A DNA stretch of 64,000 nt from Hyphomicrobiales bacterium. GTDB lineage: Bacteria; Pseudomonadota; Alphaproteobacteria; Rhizobiales; Rhizobiaceae. Positions 54,733 to 62,324 of the stretch are shown piece by piece. A model generated the notes under the pieces. It was not told the origin of the DNA and searched no databases. It saw only the letters and a program-made list of their open reading frames with translations. The stretch spans positions 1 through 64,000 of the forward strand of contig UCJA01000004.1 of NCBI GenBank assembly GCA_900472675.1, read 5' to 3'. Every line of letters starts with the position of its first letter. Positions within the stretch are counted from its first letter, which is position 1. The translations under genes were made by a program, and so were the position numbers.

Positions 54733-55794
54733 ATGACCTCCCATTCCAGCAAGACGCCGAGAATTGCCTTTCTCGGGACCGGCGCGCAGGGCGCATCGAT
54801 CGGGGCGGACTTCGTGCTCGCCGGTCATGACGTGACCTTCATCGAGCAATGGCCCGACCATGTGAACGCCATCCGCGCCAATGGCATCACCGTCAATCTG
54901 CCGACCCGGACGATCAATGCCAGGGTCAAGGCCCTGCATCTCTGCGAGGTCGCCGAGATCAAGGAGCCGTTCGACCTCGTCTTCCTGGTGGTCAAGGCCT
55001 ATGACACCAAATGGGCGACCCAGCTGATCGAGCCGGTCCTGGCCAGGGACGGGCTGGTGATCGGCCTCCAGAACGGCATGACGCACGAGGACATCGCTGC
55101 GATCGTCGGACGCGAGCGGACCATCGGCGCGGTCATCGAGATCGCTTCCAACATGTTCGTGCCCGGCGTGACCAACCGGCAGAACGACCACGATACATCC
55201 TGGTTTGCGCTCGGCGCCCTCGACCCGCAGACGCAGGAGAGGGTGGAATCGGTCGCCGAACTGCTGCGCTGCACAGGGACCGTCGAGGTGACCGACGATA
55301 TCCGCTCGGCCAAATGGATGAAGCTCGTCGTCAATGCCGCCGAACTCATTCCGTCGGCCATCGTCAACCTGCCGCTCGGCGATGCGGCGCGCAGCCCCGG
55401 CATGCTCGAGGTGATGCGGGCGGCCGGATACGAGGCCATGCAGGCGGCGATTGCCGATGGCGCCAGGATCGTCCCGATCATCGGCATGCCGCCGGTCACC
55501 ACCAACCACCCGGAGCGATACGTCGACCAGATCTTCGAGGAAGTTCTCACCGTCTTCTCGCAGGCCGATACGCTGACGACCTCGCTGCAGGACTGGCGGA
55601 AGGGCCGGCGGGCCGAGATCCAGGAGGTCAACGGCTGGGTCATCGACACGCTCAAAGCGCATGGCCGGACGGCCCCGATCAACCAGCGGGTCGTGGACCT
55701 CGCCTATGAGATCGAGGCGCATACGCTGGACGCCAAGCCGGAAAACGCCGCTTTGCTGATCGAAACCTATGAGGCCAGCACGCCGGCGGCCTGA
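54733..55794 (+). CDS. Ketopantoate reductase-like dehydrogenase (catabolic operon)
   Basis: 353 residues from the ATG at 54733, which has AAGGAGA 8 bases upstream. NADP-binding RIAFLGTGAQGASIGADFVL, VVKAYDTKWATQLI, GLQNGMTHEDIAAIVGRERT, and the catalytic Lys in SAKWMKLVVNAAELIPSA. It differs from the other ketopantoate-reductase-like protein in this window (23353-24432), so it is not a recent duplicate. It probably reduces or oxidises a 2-keto/2-hydroxy acid of this pathway and not pantothenate intermediates. Confidence 0.86.
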   Translation: MTSHSSKTPRIAFLGTGAQGASIGADFVLAGHDVTFIEQWPDHVNAIRANGITVNLPTRTINARVKALHLCEVAEIKEPFDLVFLVVKAYDTKWATQLIEPVLARDGLVIGLQNGMTHEDIAAIVGRERTIGAVIEIASNMFVPGVTNRQNDHDTSWFALGALDPQTQERVESVAELLRCTGTVEVTDDIRSAKWMKLVVNAAELIPSAIVNLPLGDAARSPGMLEVMRAAGYEAMQAAIADGARIVPIIGMPPVTTNHPERYVDQIFEEVLTVFSQADTLTTSLQDWRKGRRAEIQEVNGWVIDTLKAHGRTAPINQRVVDLAYEIEAHTLDAKPENAALLIETYEASTPAA

Positions 55795-56303
55795 GGCCGC
55801 ACCGGCAAGTTTCCCGCATCGAATACACTTATCCAAAGCGGATATTTTCAGGGTTTTCGCAGTCTTTAAAATACATACAGTTGATCGCAAGGAGTTCGGA
55901 GGAGAGAATTTCCTGACCTAGTTGAAGCGCCGGTTTGCGTACTCGTTTTGAAGAGAGACGCTGACCGGTCAGAGTGACAAATTCTTGGAGGAGCAAGAAT
56001 TTGGGCAATCCGCAAATCATCGTGCCTTAGGACGTTCTGACCGCGCTGCGGTTCGGAGCCGGCTACAGGCTTGCCGAAGCTTGAGGCTGAGGCCGGTGAT
56101 GCCAGGGATCTGTCCTGCAGATTGCATCCTCTTCGTATCAACAGTGATCGGCTCTGGGAGGAGGACGCGATGCCTGATTTTGCTGACAAATCACCGTGTC
56201 TCTTTGCAGACTGGAAAGTGGTGCCCGGCGCCGCTCAAGAGTGCGGCTTGCGTCGCCCATCCCTCGCCTCGGGTGAGATGCGATCATCCAAAGGAGCCCA
56301 CAG
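55795..56303. other. 509-bp regulatory region before the sugar importer
   Basis: No convincing gene. It holds a 12-bp palindrome (55961-55972), a perfect 10-bp inverted repeat with a ribosome-site-like loop (55978-56003), an AT-rich segment at 55830-55900 suited to a promoter, and several GGAGG-like sequences (55910, 55987, 56157) not followed by long frames. It probably holds the promoter and an untranslated leader of the permease gene. Confidence 0.45.
55961..56003. promoter_or_regulatory. Palindrome and inverted repeat, candidate operator or leader element
   Basis: CTGACCGGTCAG (55961-55972) is a perfect 12-bp palindrome. Five bases later CAAATTCTTG (55978-55987) and CAAGAATTTG (55994-56003) form a perfect 10-bp inverted repeat whose 6-base loop is GAGGAG. 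As DNA the pair could bind a repressor dimer such as the ROK protein encoded at 60972-62126; as RNA the second element would present a ribosome-site sequence in a loop. Confidence 0.45.
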
Positions 56304-57299
56304 GTGAGTGCAGTCTCGACAACCCCCACAGGTGCGGACAGGTATGGTGCAGGCCGGATGCAGCTGACGCGCAGTTTCGTAACGGTGATTTTCTCGACCG
56401 TCGTTCTTCTGGTCGCCTGCCTGGTGTTTGCGCCGTCGAGCGTATCCTGGGGTGCCCTGTCCGGCAGTCTTCCGTTTGCCGCGATCATTGCCATCGTTGG
56501 GCTTGGCCAGTTGCTGGTGGTCCAGCAGGGTGGCTTTGACCTCTCGCTTCCCGGTGCCGTGTCCCTCGCCGTGGTGGTCTCGACTCATTACCCGCAGCAG
56601 AACGACGGATTGCTGTATCAGGCGGTGCTCCTGGCACTCGCCTTCAACCTGGCGATCGGCATCCTCAATGGTGTGCTGGTCAGTCTGTTCCGGTTGAACT
56701 CGATCATCGCGACGATCGGTACCAACGCCCTGCTTTATGCGACCGTCTTTGCCATGTCGGGCGGCGTGCCGTCGGTTACGACGGGGCTGCTTGCAAACAT
56801 TGCCGGCGGCGAAACCTTCGGCCTGCCCAATGCCGTCTATTTCGCCCTCGGCGCGACCGCGCTGGTCTCCTTCATGCTGAAAAAGACCGTGGCCGGCCGC
56901 CGGTTCGAGGCGATCGGTGCGAGCCCCGCCGCCGGGGAAGCCGCCGGCCTCCGTGTGCGCTCCTATCAGATGATGGCCTATGTCTATGCGCAGCTGTTCT
57001 ATTGCCTGGCAGGCGTCCTGATTGCCGGTATCACCCGCGAACCCACGGCCTTCCAGGGCGACAGCCTGCTGCTGCCATCGGTTGCCGTCGTCGTGCTGGG
57101 CGGCACCTCGCTGCTCGGTGGGCGCGGCTTCCCGATCTCGACGGTGCTTGCGGCCTTTTTCCTTAACCAGCTCAGCCAGTTCGCGCTTTCGGTCGGCGTG
57201 CCCTATTCGGCGCAGACCATCATCCAGGCCTTAGCGCTGGGTTTCGGCATCGGCGTCTACTCGCTCCGGTGGAGCGGAAAAGTCAGAAAGACAACCTAA
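56304..57299 (+). CDS. CUT2-type sugar ABC permease (RbsC-like)
   Basis: 331 residues from a GTG at 56304 with AAGGAG 9 bases upstream. About eight to ten membrane helices. The family blocks are LLVVQQGGFDLSLPGAVSLA (the VTGGIDLSVG equivalent), RFEAIGASPAAGEAAGLRVR, and VVVLGGTSLLGGRGFPISTV. CUT2 systems import pentoses, hexoses, inositol or autoinducer-2. A second permease domain is fused to the ATPase at 58461-60962, so this chain probably forms a heterodimer with that domain. Confidence 0.93.
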   Translation: MSAVSTTPTGADRYGAGRMQLTRSFVTVIFSTVVLLVACLVFAPSSVSWGALSGSLPFAAIIAIVGLGQLLVVQQGGFDLSLPGAVSLAVVVSTHYPQQNDGLLYQAVLLALAFNLAIGILNGVLVSLFRLNSIIATIGTNALLYATVFAMSGGVPSVTTGLLANIAGGETFGLPNAVYFALGATALVSFMLKKTVAGRRFEAIGASPAAGEAAGLRVRSYQMMAYVYAQLFYCLAGVLIAGITREPTAFQGDSLLLPSVAVVVLGGTSLLGGRGFPISTVLAAFFLNQLSQFALSVGVPYSAQTIIQALALGFGIGVYSLRWSGKVRKTT

Positions 57300-57322
57300 C
57301 GATAACAAGTGGAGGAGCAGAC

Positions 57323-58390
57323 ATGAACTATGCAAATTTGAAGAAGGGCCTGGCAGTCTCGGTCGCGACTGCGGTCATCGCACTGGGGGGTGCGGGTCTG
57401 GCAAAGGCAGAGACACCGTCCTGGTGCGGGCCCAAAAAGGCGACGCTCGCTCTTCTCGACGGCTACGGCGGCAACAGCTGGCGCCAGGTGACCACGGCAT
57501 CGGGCAAGCAGACCGTAGAGCTCTGCCCCAGCATCACCAAGTATGAATATGCCGACGGCCAGGGCGATACCCAGAAGGCGATCTCGGACATCAAGGGCAT
57601 GGCGGCCAAGGGCGTCGATGCGCTCGTCGTCTTCGGCGATGCCGGCCCGGCCATGCTGCCGGCGATCACCAGCGTGTTCAAGTCCGGCAAGATCATCGTG
57701 CCCTACCGCGTCGCAGTCGGCGGCAAGGAAGGCGTGAACTATTCGAAGTTCATCGGCTCATCCTTCGAGAACGACGGCGTCACCTGGGGCAAGTGGATCA
57801 AGGGCGTGCTTCCCAAGGGCGGCAACGTGCTGTTCATCAGCGGCCCTGCCGGCAACAGCCAGGGGCTGGACGAGTTGAAGGGTCTGAAGAGCGTGCTTGG
57901 GCCTGAGTATGTCTTCGTGAACCAGGCACCGTTTGCCGTCACCAACTGGGATCCGGCGCTGACGCAAAAGGTGCTGACCGCCGAAATCGCCAAGAACGCC
58001 AAGATCGACGTGATCGTGTCGGACTTTGGCCCGTCGCTGGTCGGCGCCTTGCCAACGTTTACCAAGCAGGGCAAGTCGATCCCGGCGCTGGCCACCTCCG
58101 ATGGCAATTCGCTCGGCTGCTTCTGGCAGGACAACAATGCCAGCAACCCGGACTTCAAGCTGTTCACGGTCGCGACCGGCAATGACAATGTGCGGCTTGC
58201 CGTGCAGTGGGCCGTCGCGCTCGCAACCGGCGGCGAAAAGCCGAAGGAGCAGATCTTCGAGGCACCTGCCTACGAGGATTCCGTATCGGGCAAGCCCAAT
58301 GCCGTTCAGTGCCGCAAGGATCTGCCGGGCGCCATCTACATGTCGTCGGCGCTGAAGCCGGAAGACCAGGCAAAGGCTGTCGGCCAGTAA
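57323..58390 (+). CDS. CUT2-type periplasmic sugar-binding protein
   Basis: 355 residues from the ATG at 57323 with a GGAGGAG site. Signal peptide MNYANLKKGLAVSVATAVIA with cleavage near LAKAETPS. The mature protein is a type 1 periplasmic binding fold (DGQGDTQKAISDIKGMAAKG; DALVVFGDAGPAMLPAITSV; VLFISGPAGNSQGLDELKGL), with a Cys pair near the N-terminus (WCGPKK and VELCPS) that may form a disulfide. It supplies the ligand for the flanking permeases. It is followed by a strong hairpin. Confidence 0.92.
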   Translation: MNYANLKKGLAVSVATAVIALGGAGLAKAETPSWCGPKKATLALLDGYGGNSWRQVTTASGKQTVELCPSITKYEYADGQGDTQKAISDIKGMAAKGVDALVVFGDAGPAMLPAITSVFKSGKIIVPYRVAVGGKEGVNYSKFIGSSFENDGVTWGKWIKGVLPKGGNVLFISGPAGNSQGLDELKGLKSVLGPEYVFVNQAPFAVTNWDPALTQKVLTAEIAKNAKIDVIVSDFGPSLVGALPTFTKQGKSIPALATSDGNSLGCFWQDNNASNPDFKLFTVATGNDNVRLAVQWAVALATGGEKPKEQIFEAPAYEDSVSGKPNAVQCRKDLPGAIYMSSALKPEDQAKAVGQ

Positions 58391-58409
58391 CCGAGACACG
58401 CATCGCTGA

Positions 58410-58433
58410 CCCCGGAGGGTTTACCCTCCGGGG
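58410..58433 (+). other. Intercistronic hairpin after the sugar-binding-protein gene
   Basis: A perfect 10-bp stem CCCCGGAGGG/CCCTCCGGGG with a TTTA tetraloop, 20 bases after the binding-protein stop and 27 bases before the ATPase-permease start. It lacks a T run. Such hairpins commonly protect the binding-protein mRNA and reduce expression of downstream membrane genes. Confidence 0.7.
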
Positions 58434-58460
58434 CTCTGTCACCAGGACGGATTGCAAATA

Positions 58461-60962
58461 ATGTTGGCACGAAACAGTCAAGACGTGGCGCTGGACGCTC
58501 GGGACGTGGTGATCCGCCTTTCGGGCATCTCGAAGTATTTCTCGGTCGTTGCGGCTCTGGCCGATGTCAGCGCGGAATTTCGCGCAGGCGAAGTGCATGC
58601 CATCCTCGGCGAGAACGGGGCCGGCAAATCGACCCTGATGAACATCATTTCCGGCACGCTGCAGCCGACCGATGGGGAAATCCTTTTCGAAGGCCGCCCC
58701 GTCCAGCAGATGACACCGGAAATTGCCAAGTCCCATGGGATCGGGATCTGCTTCCAGCATCCGGCCATTCTTGACGATCTTTCCATCCTCGAAAACCTGC
58801 GCGTCGCCCTGCCAGCCTCCGTGTTTGCGGGCGCGAAGCCCGAGGATGTGGGCCGGCGGGTGCTCGCGAAGGTTGGCCTCCTTATCCCGCTTGGCATGCG
58901 TGCCGATGGCCTGACCGTCGCCCAAAAGCACCTTTTGGAAATCGCCAAGGCCCTGGCGCTCGAGCCGAAGGTCCTGATTCTCGACGAGCCCACAGCCTCG
59001 CTCGACCAGGATTCGACCGACATGCTGTTTGAGCGCATCCGCGAGGTCGCAGCCGCCGGTACGTCAGTCATCTACATCACCCATCGCCTGGCCGAACTTC
59101 GCCAGATCGCCGATCGGGTCACCGTGCTTCGCGATGGCCGGGTGCGCGGCACGTCCGTGATCGGCGAGATCAGCGATTCCGACCTGGTCGGCCTGATCGT
59201 CGGGCGTACGCTGAAATCTGCCTTCCCGCCCAAAGCGGCATCGGCCGAGACGGAGTCCGGTCTGTCCGTAACGGGCCTCACCAACAAGGATCTGAAGAAC
59301 GTCAGCTTCGACGTGCCGCGCGGGCAGATCGTCGGGATCGCCGGTGTGGCCGGCAATGGCCAGCCGGAACTCATGCGGGTGCTTGCGGGGCTCCGGCCAG
59401 CCGAGGGGCAGATCGTCCTGCGCGGTCGGAAGCTGACGCAGCCTGAACTCCTGCGCGAAGCGGCCTTCATGCCGTCCGACCGGCACGTCGAAGGTGTCGC
59501 CGGCAGCCTCACCGTGCGCGAGAACGCGACCTATTCGGCGCTCGAGAAGTTTTCCACCGCGGGTGTGATGAGCCGCAAAAAGGAGCTGGCGCAGGTCGGC
59601 GCGATCTTCAGCGAACTGGCGGTCAAGACGCCTGGCATGGAAGCGCCGATCTTTGCGCTCTCGGGCGGCAACCAGCAGAAGGTGGTGATGGCCCGTGCCA
59701 TGCTCTCCGAGCCGGGGCTGATCATCGCCGACGAGCCGACGCAAGGGGTGGATGTCGGCGCCCGGTTCGAGATCTACCGCATCCTGCGGGAGGTTTCCGA
59801 GGCGGGGACGCCGGTTGTCGTCAACTCCTCCGATGCCGTGGAGCTCGAGGGGCTCTGCGACAAGGTTGTCGTGCTGTCGCGCGGGCAGGTGGTCGAGATC
59901 CTGACCGGCGAGGACGTCACCGAAGAACGCATCGTGGCTGCAGCCGTCAAGGCGGAGACGCATGGCGACAGCAGTCTGGCCGTGACGCAGCCTAGTGCGG
60001 GTAGCCGCCTGCGGGACCTGTTCCGGTCCGACAATGCACCGGCCGTGCCGCTCGCCATCGTCACCGTGCTTCTCGGGCTCTATGTCTATGGGCAGAACGA
60101 GAACTTCTTCTCCGTCTACAATATCTACAACATCCTGCTTTTGGCGACCGCACTCGGCTTCATTGCGATGGGCCAGACGGTGGCGCTGCTGATGGGCGGG
60201 ATCGATCTCTCGGTCGGTCCGCTCGCCGGGTTTCTGGTCGTGGTCGCGTCCTTCTTCATCACCGATGACTCGTCGACCGCGATGATGCTGCTCGGCTTCC
60301 TTTTGATGTTTGCCGGCGCCTTTGTCACCGGTGCGATCAACGGCGTGCTGATCCGGTTTGCCAACTTCACGCCGATTGCGGCGACGCTTGCCATGTATAT
60401 CGCCATTCAGGGCTGCAGCTTCCTGCTGCGCGACAATCCGGATGGCTACATCAGCGCGTCCGTCACGGACTGGGTCAACTGGCAGTGGGGTCCATTCCCG
60501 GTCGCCTTCCTGGTTCTGGCCGCCGTTGCGCTGGGCGCCGAGACCTTGTTGCGCCGGTCACGGGCGGGCTGGCGCCTGCGCGCCGTCGGATCCGACGAGC
60601 ATTCGGCGCGTCGGGCGGGCATTCCGGTCGAACTCACCTTTATCGGCGGCTATATTGTCTGCTCGCTGCTGACCGGCGTCGGTGCCATCATGCTGATGAC
60701 GCAGATCGGCGTCGGCGATCCTCGCCAGGGGGTGAATTATACGCTCGCCAGCATCACCGCGGTCGTGCTTGGCGGAACGAGCCTCTCGGGTGGACGGGGA
60801 ACCTTCATCGGAACCCTGCTCGGCGCCGTGCTTCTGACCGAAGTGCTGAACGCCGTGACGTTCCTCGGGCTCACCCAGACCTATCAATATCTTTTCCAGG
60901 GCCTGCTGGTGGTGGTCGCGGCGCTGATATATGCCAGCGTCGGGAGGCGAAAGGCGCACTGA
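58461..60962 (+). CDS. CUT2 sugar ABC ATPase fused to a permease domain
   Basis: 833 residues from the ATG at 58461; a TTG at 58452 is possible. Residues 15-500 are the tandem ABC protein of the RbsA type: first half with Walker A GENGAGKST and Walker B VLILDEPTASLD, second half with degenerate Walker A (GVAGNGQPELM), an intact signature FALSGGNQQKVVMARAM and Walker B IIADEPTQGVD. Residues 520-833 are an RbsC-like permease (LLMGGIDLSVGPLAGFLVVV; VLGGTSLSGGRGTFIGTLLG). Normally these are two genes. The fused permease probably pairs with the stand-alone permease at 56304-57299. Confidence 0.92.
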   Translation: MLARNSQDVALDARDVVIRLSGISKYFSVVAALADVSAEFRAGEVHAILGENGAGKSTLMNIISGTLQPTDGEILFEGRPVQQMTPEIAKSHGIGICFQHPAILDDLSILENLRVALPASVFAGAKPEDVGRRVLAKVGLLIPLGMRADGLTVAQKHLLEIAKALALEPKVLILDEPTASLDQDSTDMLFERIREVAAAGTSVIYITHRLAELRQIADRVTVLRDGRVRGTSVIGEISDSDLVGLIVGRTLKSAFPPKAASAETESGLSVTGLTNKDLKNVSFDVPRGQIVGIAGVAGNGQPELMRVLAGLRPAEGQIVLRGRKLTQPELLREAAFMPSDRHVEGVAGSLTVRENATYSALEKFSTAGVMSRKKELAQVGAIFSELAVKTPGMEAPIFALSGGNQQKVVMARAMLSEPGLIIADEPTQGVDVGARFEIYRILREVSEAGTPVVVNSSDAVELEGLCDKVVVLSRGQVVEILTGEDVTEERIVAAAVKAETHGDSSLAVTQPSAGSRLRDLFRSDNAPAVPLAIVTVLLGLYVYGQNENFFSVYNIYNILLLATALGFIAMGQTVALLMGGIDLSVGPLAGFLVVVASFFITDDSSTAMMLLGFLLMFAGAFVTGAINGVLIRFANFTPIAATLAMYIAIQGCSFLLRDNPDGYISASVTDWVNWQWGPFPVAFLVLAAVALGAETLLRRSRAGWRLRAVGSDEHSARRAGIPVELTFIGGYIVCSLLTGVGAIMLMTQIGVGDPRQGVNYTLASITAVVLGGTSLSGGRGTFIGTLLGAVLLTEVLNAVTFLGLTQTYQYLFQGLLVVVAALIYASVGRRKAH

Positions 60963-60971
60963 CCTCAGGGC

Positions 60972-62126
60972 TCAATAGAAGCACAGCTTGAAGGGCATCA
61001 CCGCAGCGCCCATCGCCGAGGCATCGCTTGCAATATCGGAGACGATGAGTTTGGGGCCCGCGCGCTGAATGCCGTATCGGGGCCGATCGAAGATCTTCGT
61101 CCGCTCGATCATCAGTCGGGCAAGATCGGCCGGTATCTGGCCACCGAACACAATGGCCTGTGGGTCGATGATCGAGCGGATCGCATTGACGAGGCGGTTG
61201 TAGGCGGGCGTGACGTCATCCACCCATTCAGCAACGCCCGGCCAGTCGCGGTTGAAATGGCGGCGCATGTAGTGAATGGACGGGACGTTGATGCCGTTAC
61301 GGTTCAGACGGTCGATCAGATATTGCAGGGCGGGACGGCGGACTGATTCCACGTCGTCGAACATGCCGGAGAACTCGCCGGCATTGCCGTTGCCGCCGCG
61401 CAGAAGTTCGCCGTCGCTGATCACGCCGCCGCCAAAGCCGTAGTTGAAGCTTAGGTAGGCGAAATGCCGGATGAAGCGCCCGACGCCGAACATCGATTCG
61501 GCGATCGCCCCCGACTTTCCGGCGTTGATGACCCAGGCAGGCCTGTCGAAGAGCCCGGCGATCATGGGCCCAAGTTCGATCAGCGACCATTCATGCAGTG
61601 GCAGCGGCGCATTGTGGCGTGTGCCATCGACATGATAGCCCGCGATCGCGAACCCGACGCCAAAGAAATTGTCATCGCAGAGATCATTCTGCGTCTGCAG
61701 GTCGGTGACCTGCTGCCTTACGCGCTGCAGCGCCCCTGCCATATCCAGCTCGCGAAGCGGCACTTCGCGCTCGCCCAGAATCTTCCCGGCCAGATCGACC
61801 AGGCAGATCCCGATCACATCGGTGTTTGCCGAAATGCCGCAGCAATAGGCGTGGCTGCCGTTCAGCCGCAGCATCGGACTGGGCTGGCCGCTGCCAAGGC
61901 CCGGCTTGGGCGACCCCAGCAAGACGATGCCGCGTTCGGCCAGCGTGTCGAGGATCCGATGAACCGATTGCTGCGTCAGGTCGGACTGGGCTGTCAGTTC
62001 CGAGCGGGACAGGCCTGGATGCCGCCAGATCATTCTCAGCAGGCTGCGTTCGTTGCCTGAGACGACATCGTCATCGCTGGCGCGCAGAAAACGCGGCGCG
62101 ATCAGGGGTGCAGGGGAATAGGCCAT
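60972..62126 (-). CDS. ROK-family transcriptional repressor
   Basis: 384 residues from the ATG at 62126 with CAGGAG 7 bases upstream. The N-terminal winged helix is GLSRSELTAQSDLTQQSVHR then ILDTLAERGIV, and the ROK sugar-kinase-like domain follows (GGGVISDGELLRGGNGNAGE). The zinc-binding CxCGxxGC segment usual in NagC/Mlc-type ROK proteins is absent. It is convergent with the sugar importer (9 bases apart) and divergent from ugpB, so it may control either; inverted repeats in the ugpB-side intergenic region are plausible sites. Confidence 0.88.
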   Translation of the reverse strand: MAYSPAPLIAPRFLRASDDDVVSGNERSLLRMIWRHPGLSRSELTAQSDLTQQSVHRILDTLAERGIVLLGSPKPGLGSGQPSPMLRLNGSHAYCCGISANTDVIGICLVDLAGKILGEREVPLRELDMAGALQRVRQQVTDLQTQNDLCDDNFFGVGFAIAGYHVDGTRHNAPLPLHEWSLIELGPMIAGLFDRPAWVINAGKSGAIAESMFGVGRFIRHFAYLSFNYGFGGGVISDGELLRGGNGNAGEFSGMFDDVESVRRPALQYLIDRLNRNGINVPSIHYMRRHFNRDWPGVAEWVDDVTPAYNRLVNAIRSIIDPQAIVFGGQIPADLARLMIERTKIFDRPRYGIQRAGPKLIVSDIASDASAMGAAVMPFKLCFY

Positions 62127-62159
62127 CAGTGTCTCCTGCATCAGCAATTACCATAGGCG

Positions 62160-62259
62160 TGTGACAGTTCCTATCATCCGCGGCGCCTTATACCCTCTGG
62201 TGTAGGCCAATTTTGCGCCCTGATAGGCGACATCAAGGGGTCTTCGCGTAACTGTCACA
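62160..62259. promoter_or_regulatory. Paired inverted repeats between the ROK gene and ugpB
   Basis: TGTGACAGTT (62160-62169) and AACTGTCACA (62250-62259) are perfect 10-bp inverted copies with starts 90 bp apart, and CCTATCA (62170-62176) has its inverted copy TGATAGG at 62221-62227. The arrangement between divergent promoters fits two operator half-sites that could be bridged by one regulator through a DNA loop. Confidence 0.45.
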
Positions 62260-62324
62260 ACTAAAGTGTAACAAGCTGCCCAGTCACCCATCCGACACGC
62301 TCGGGGCACTCAGAGGCGAAGCTC

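Noticed and set aside
56167..56304. Continuous frame running into the permease start region
   Set aside because: Readings such as 55985-56539 and 56071-56307 cross the permease start in another frame, have no family features, and break at the promoter repeats.
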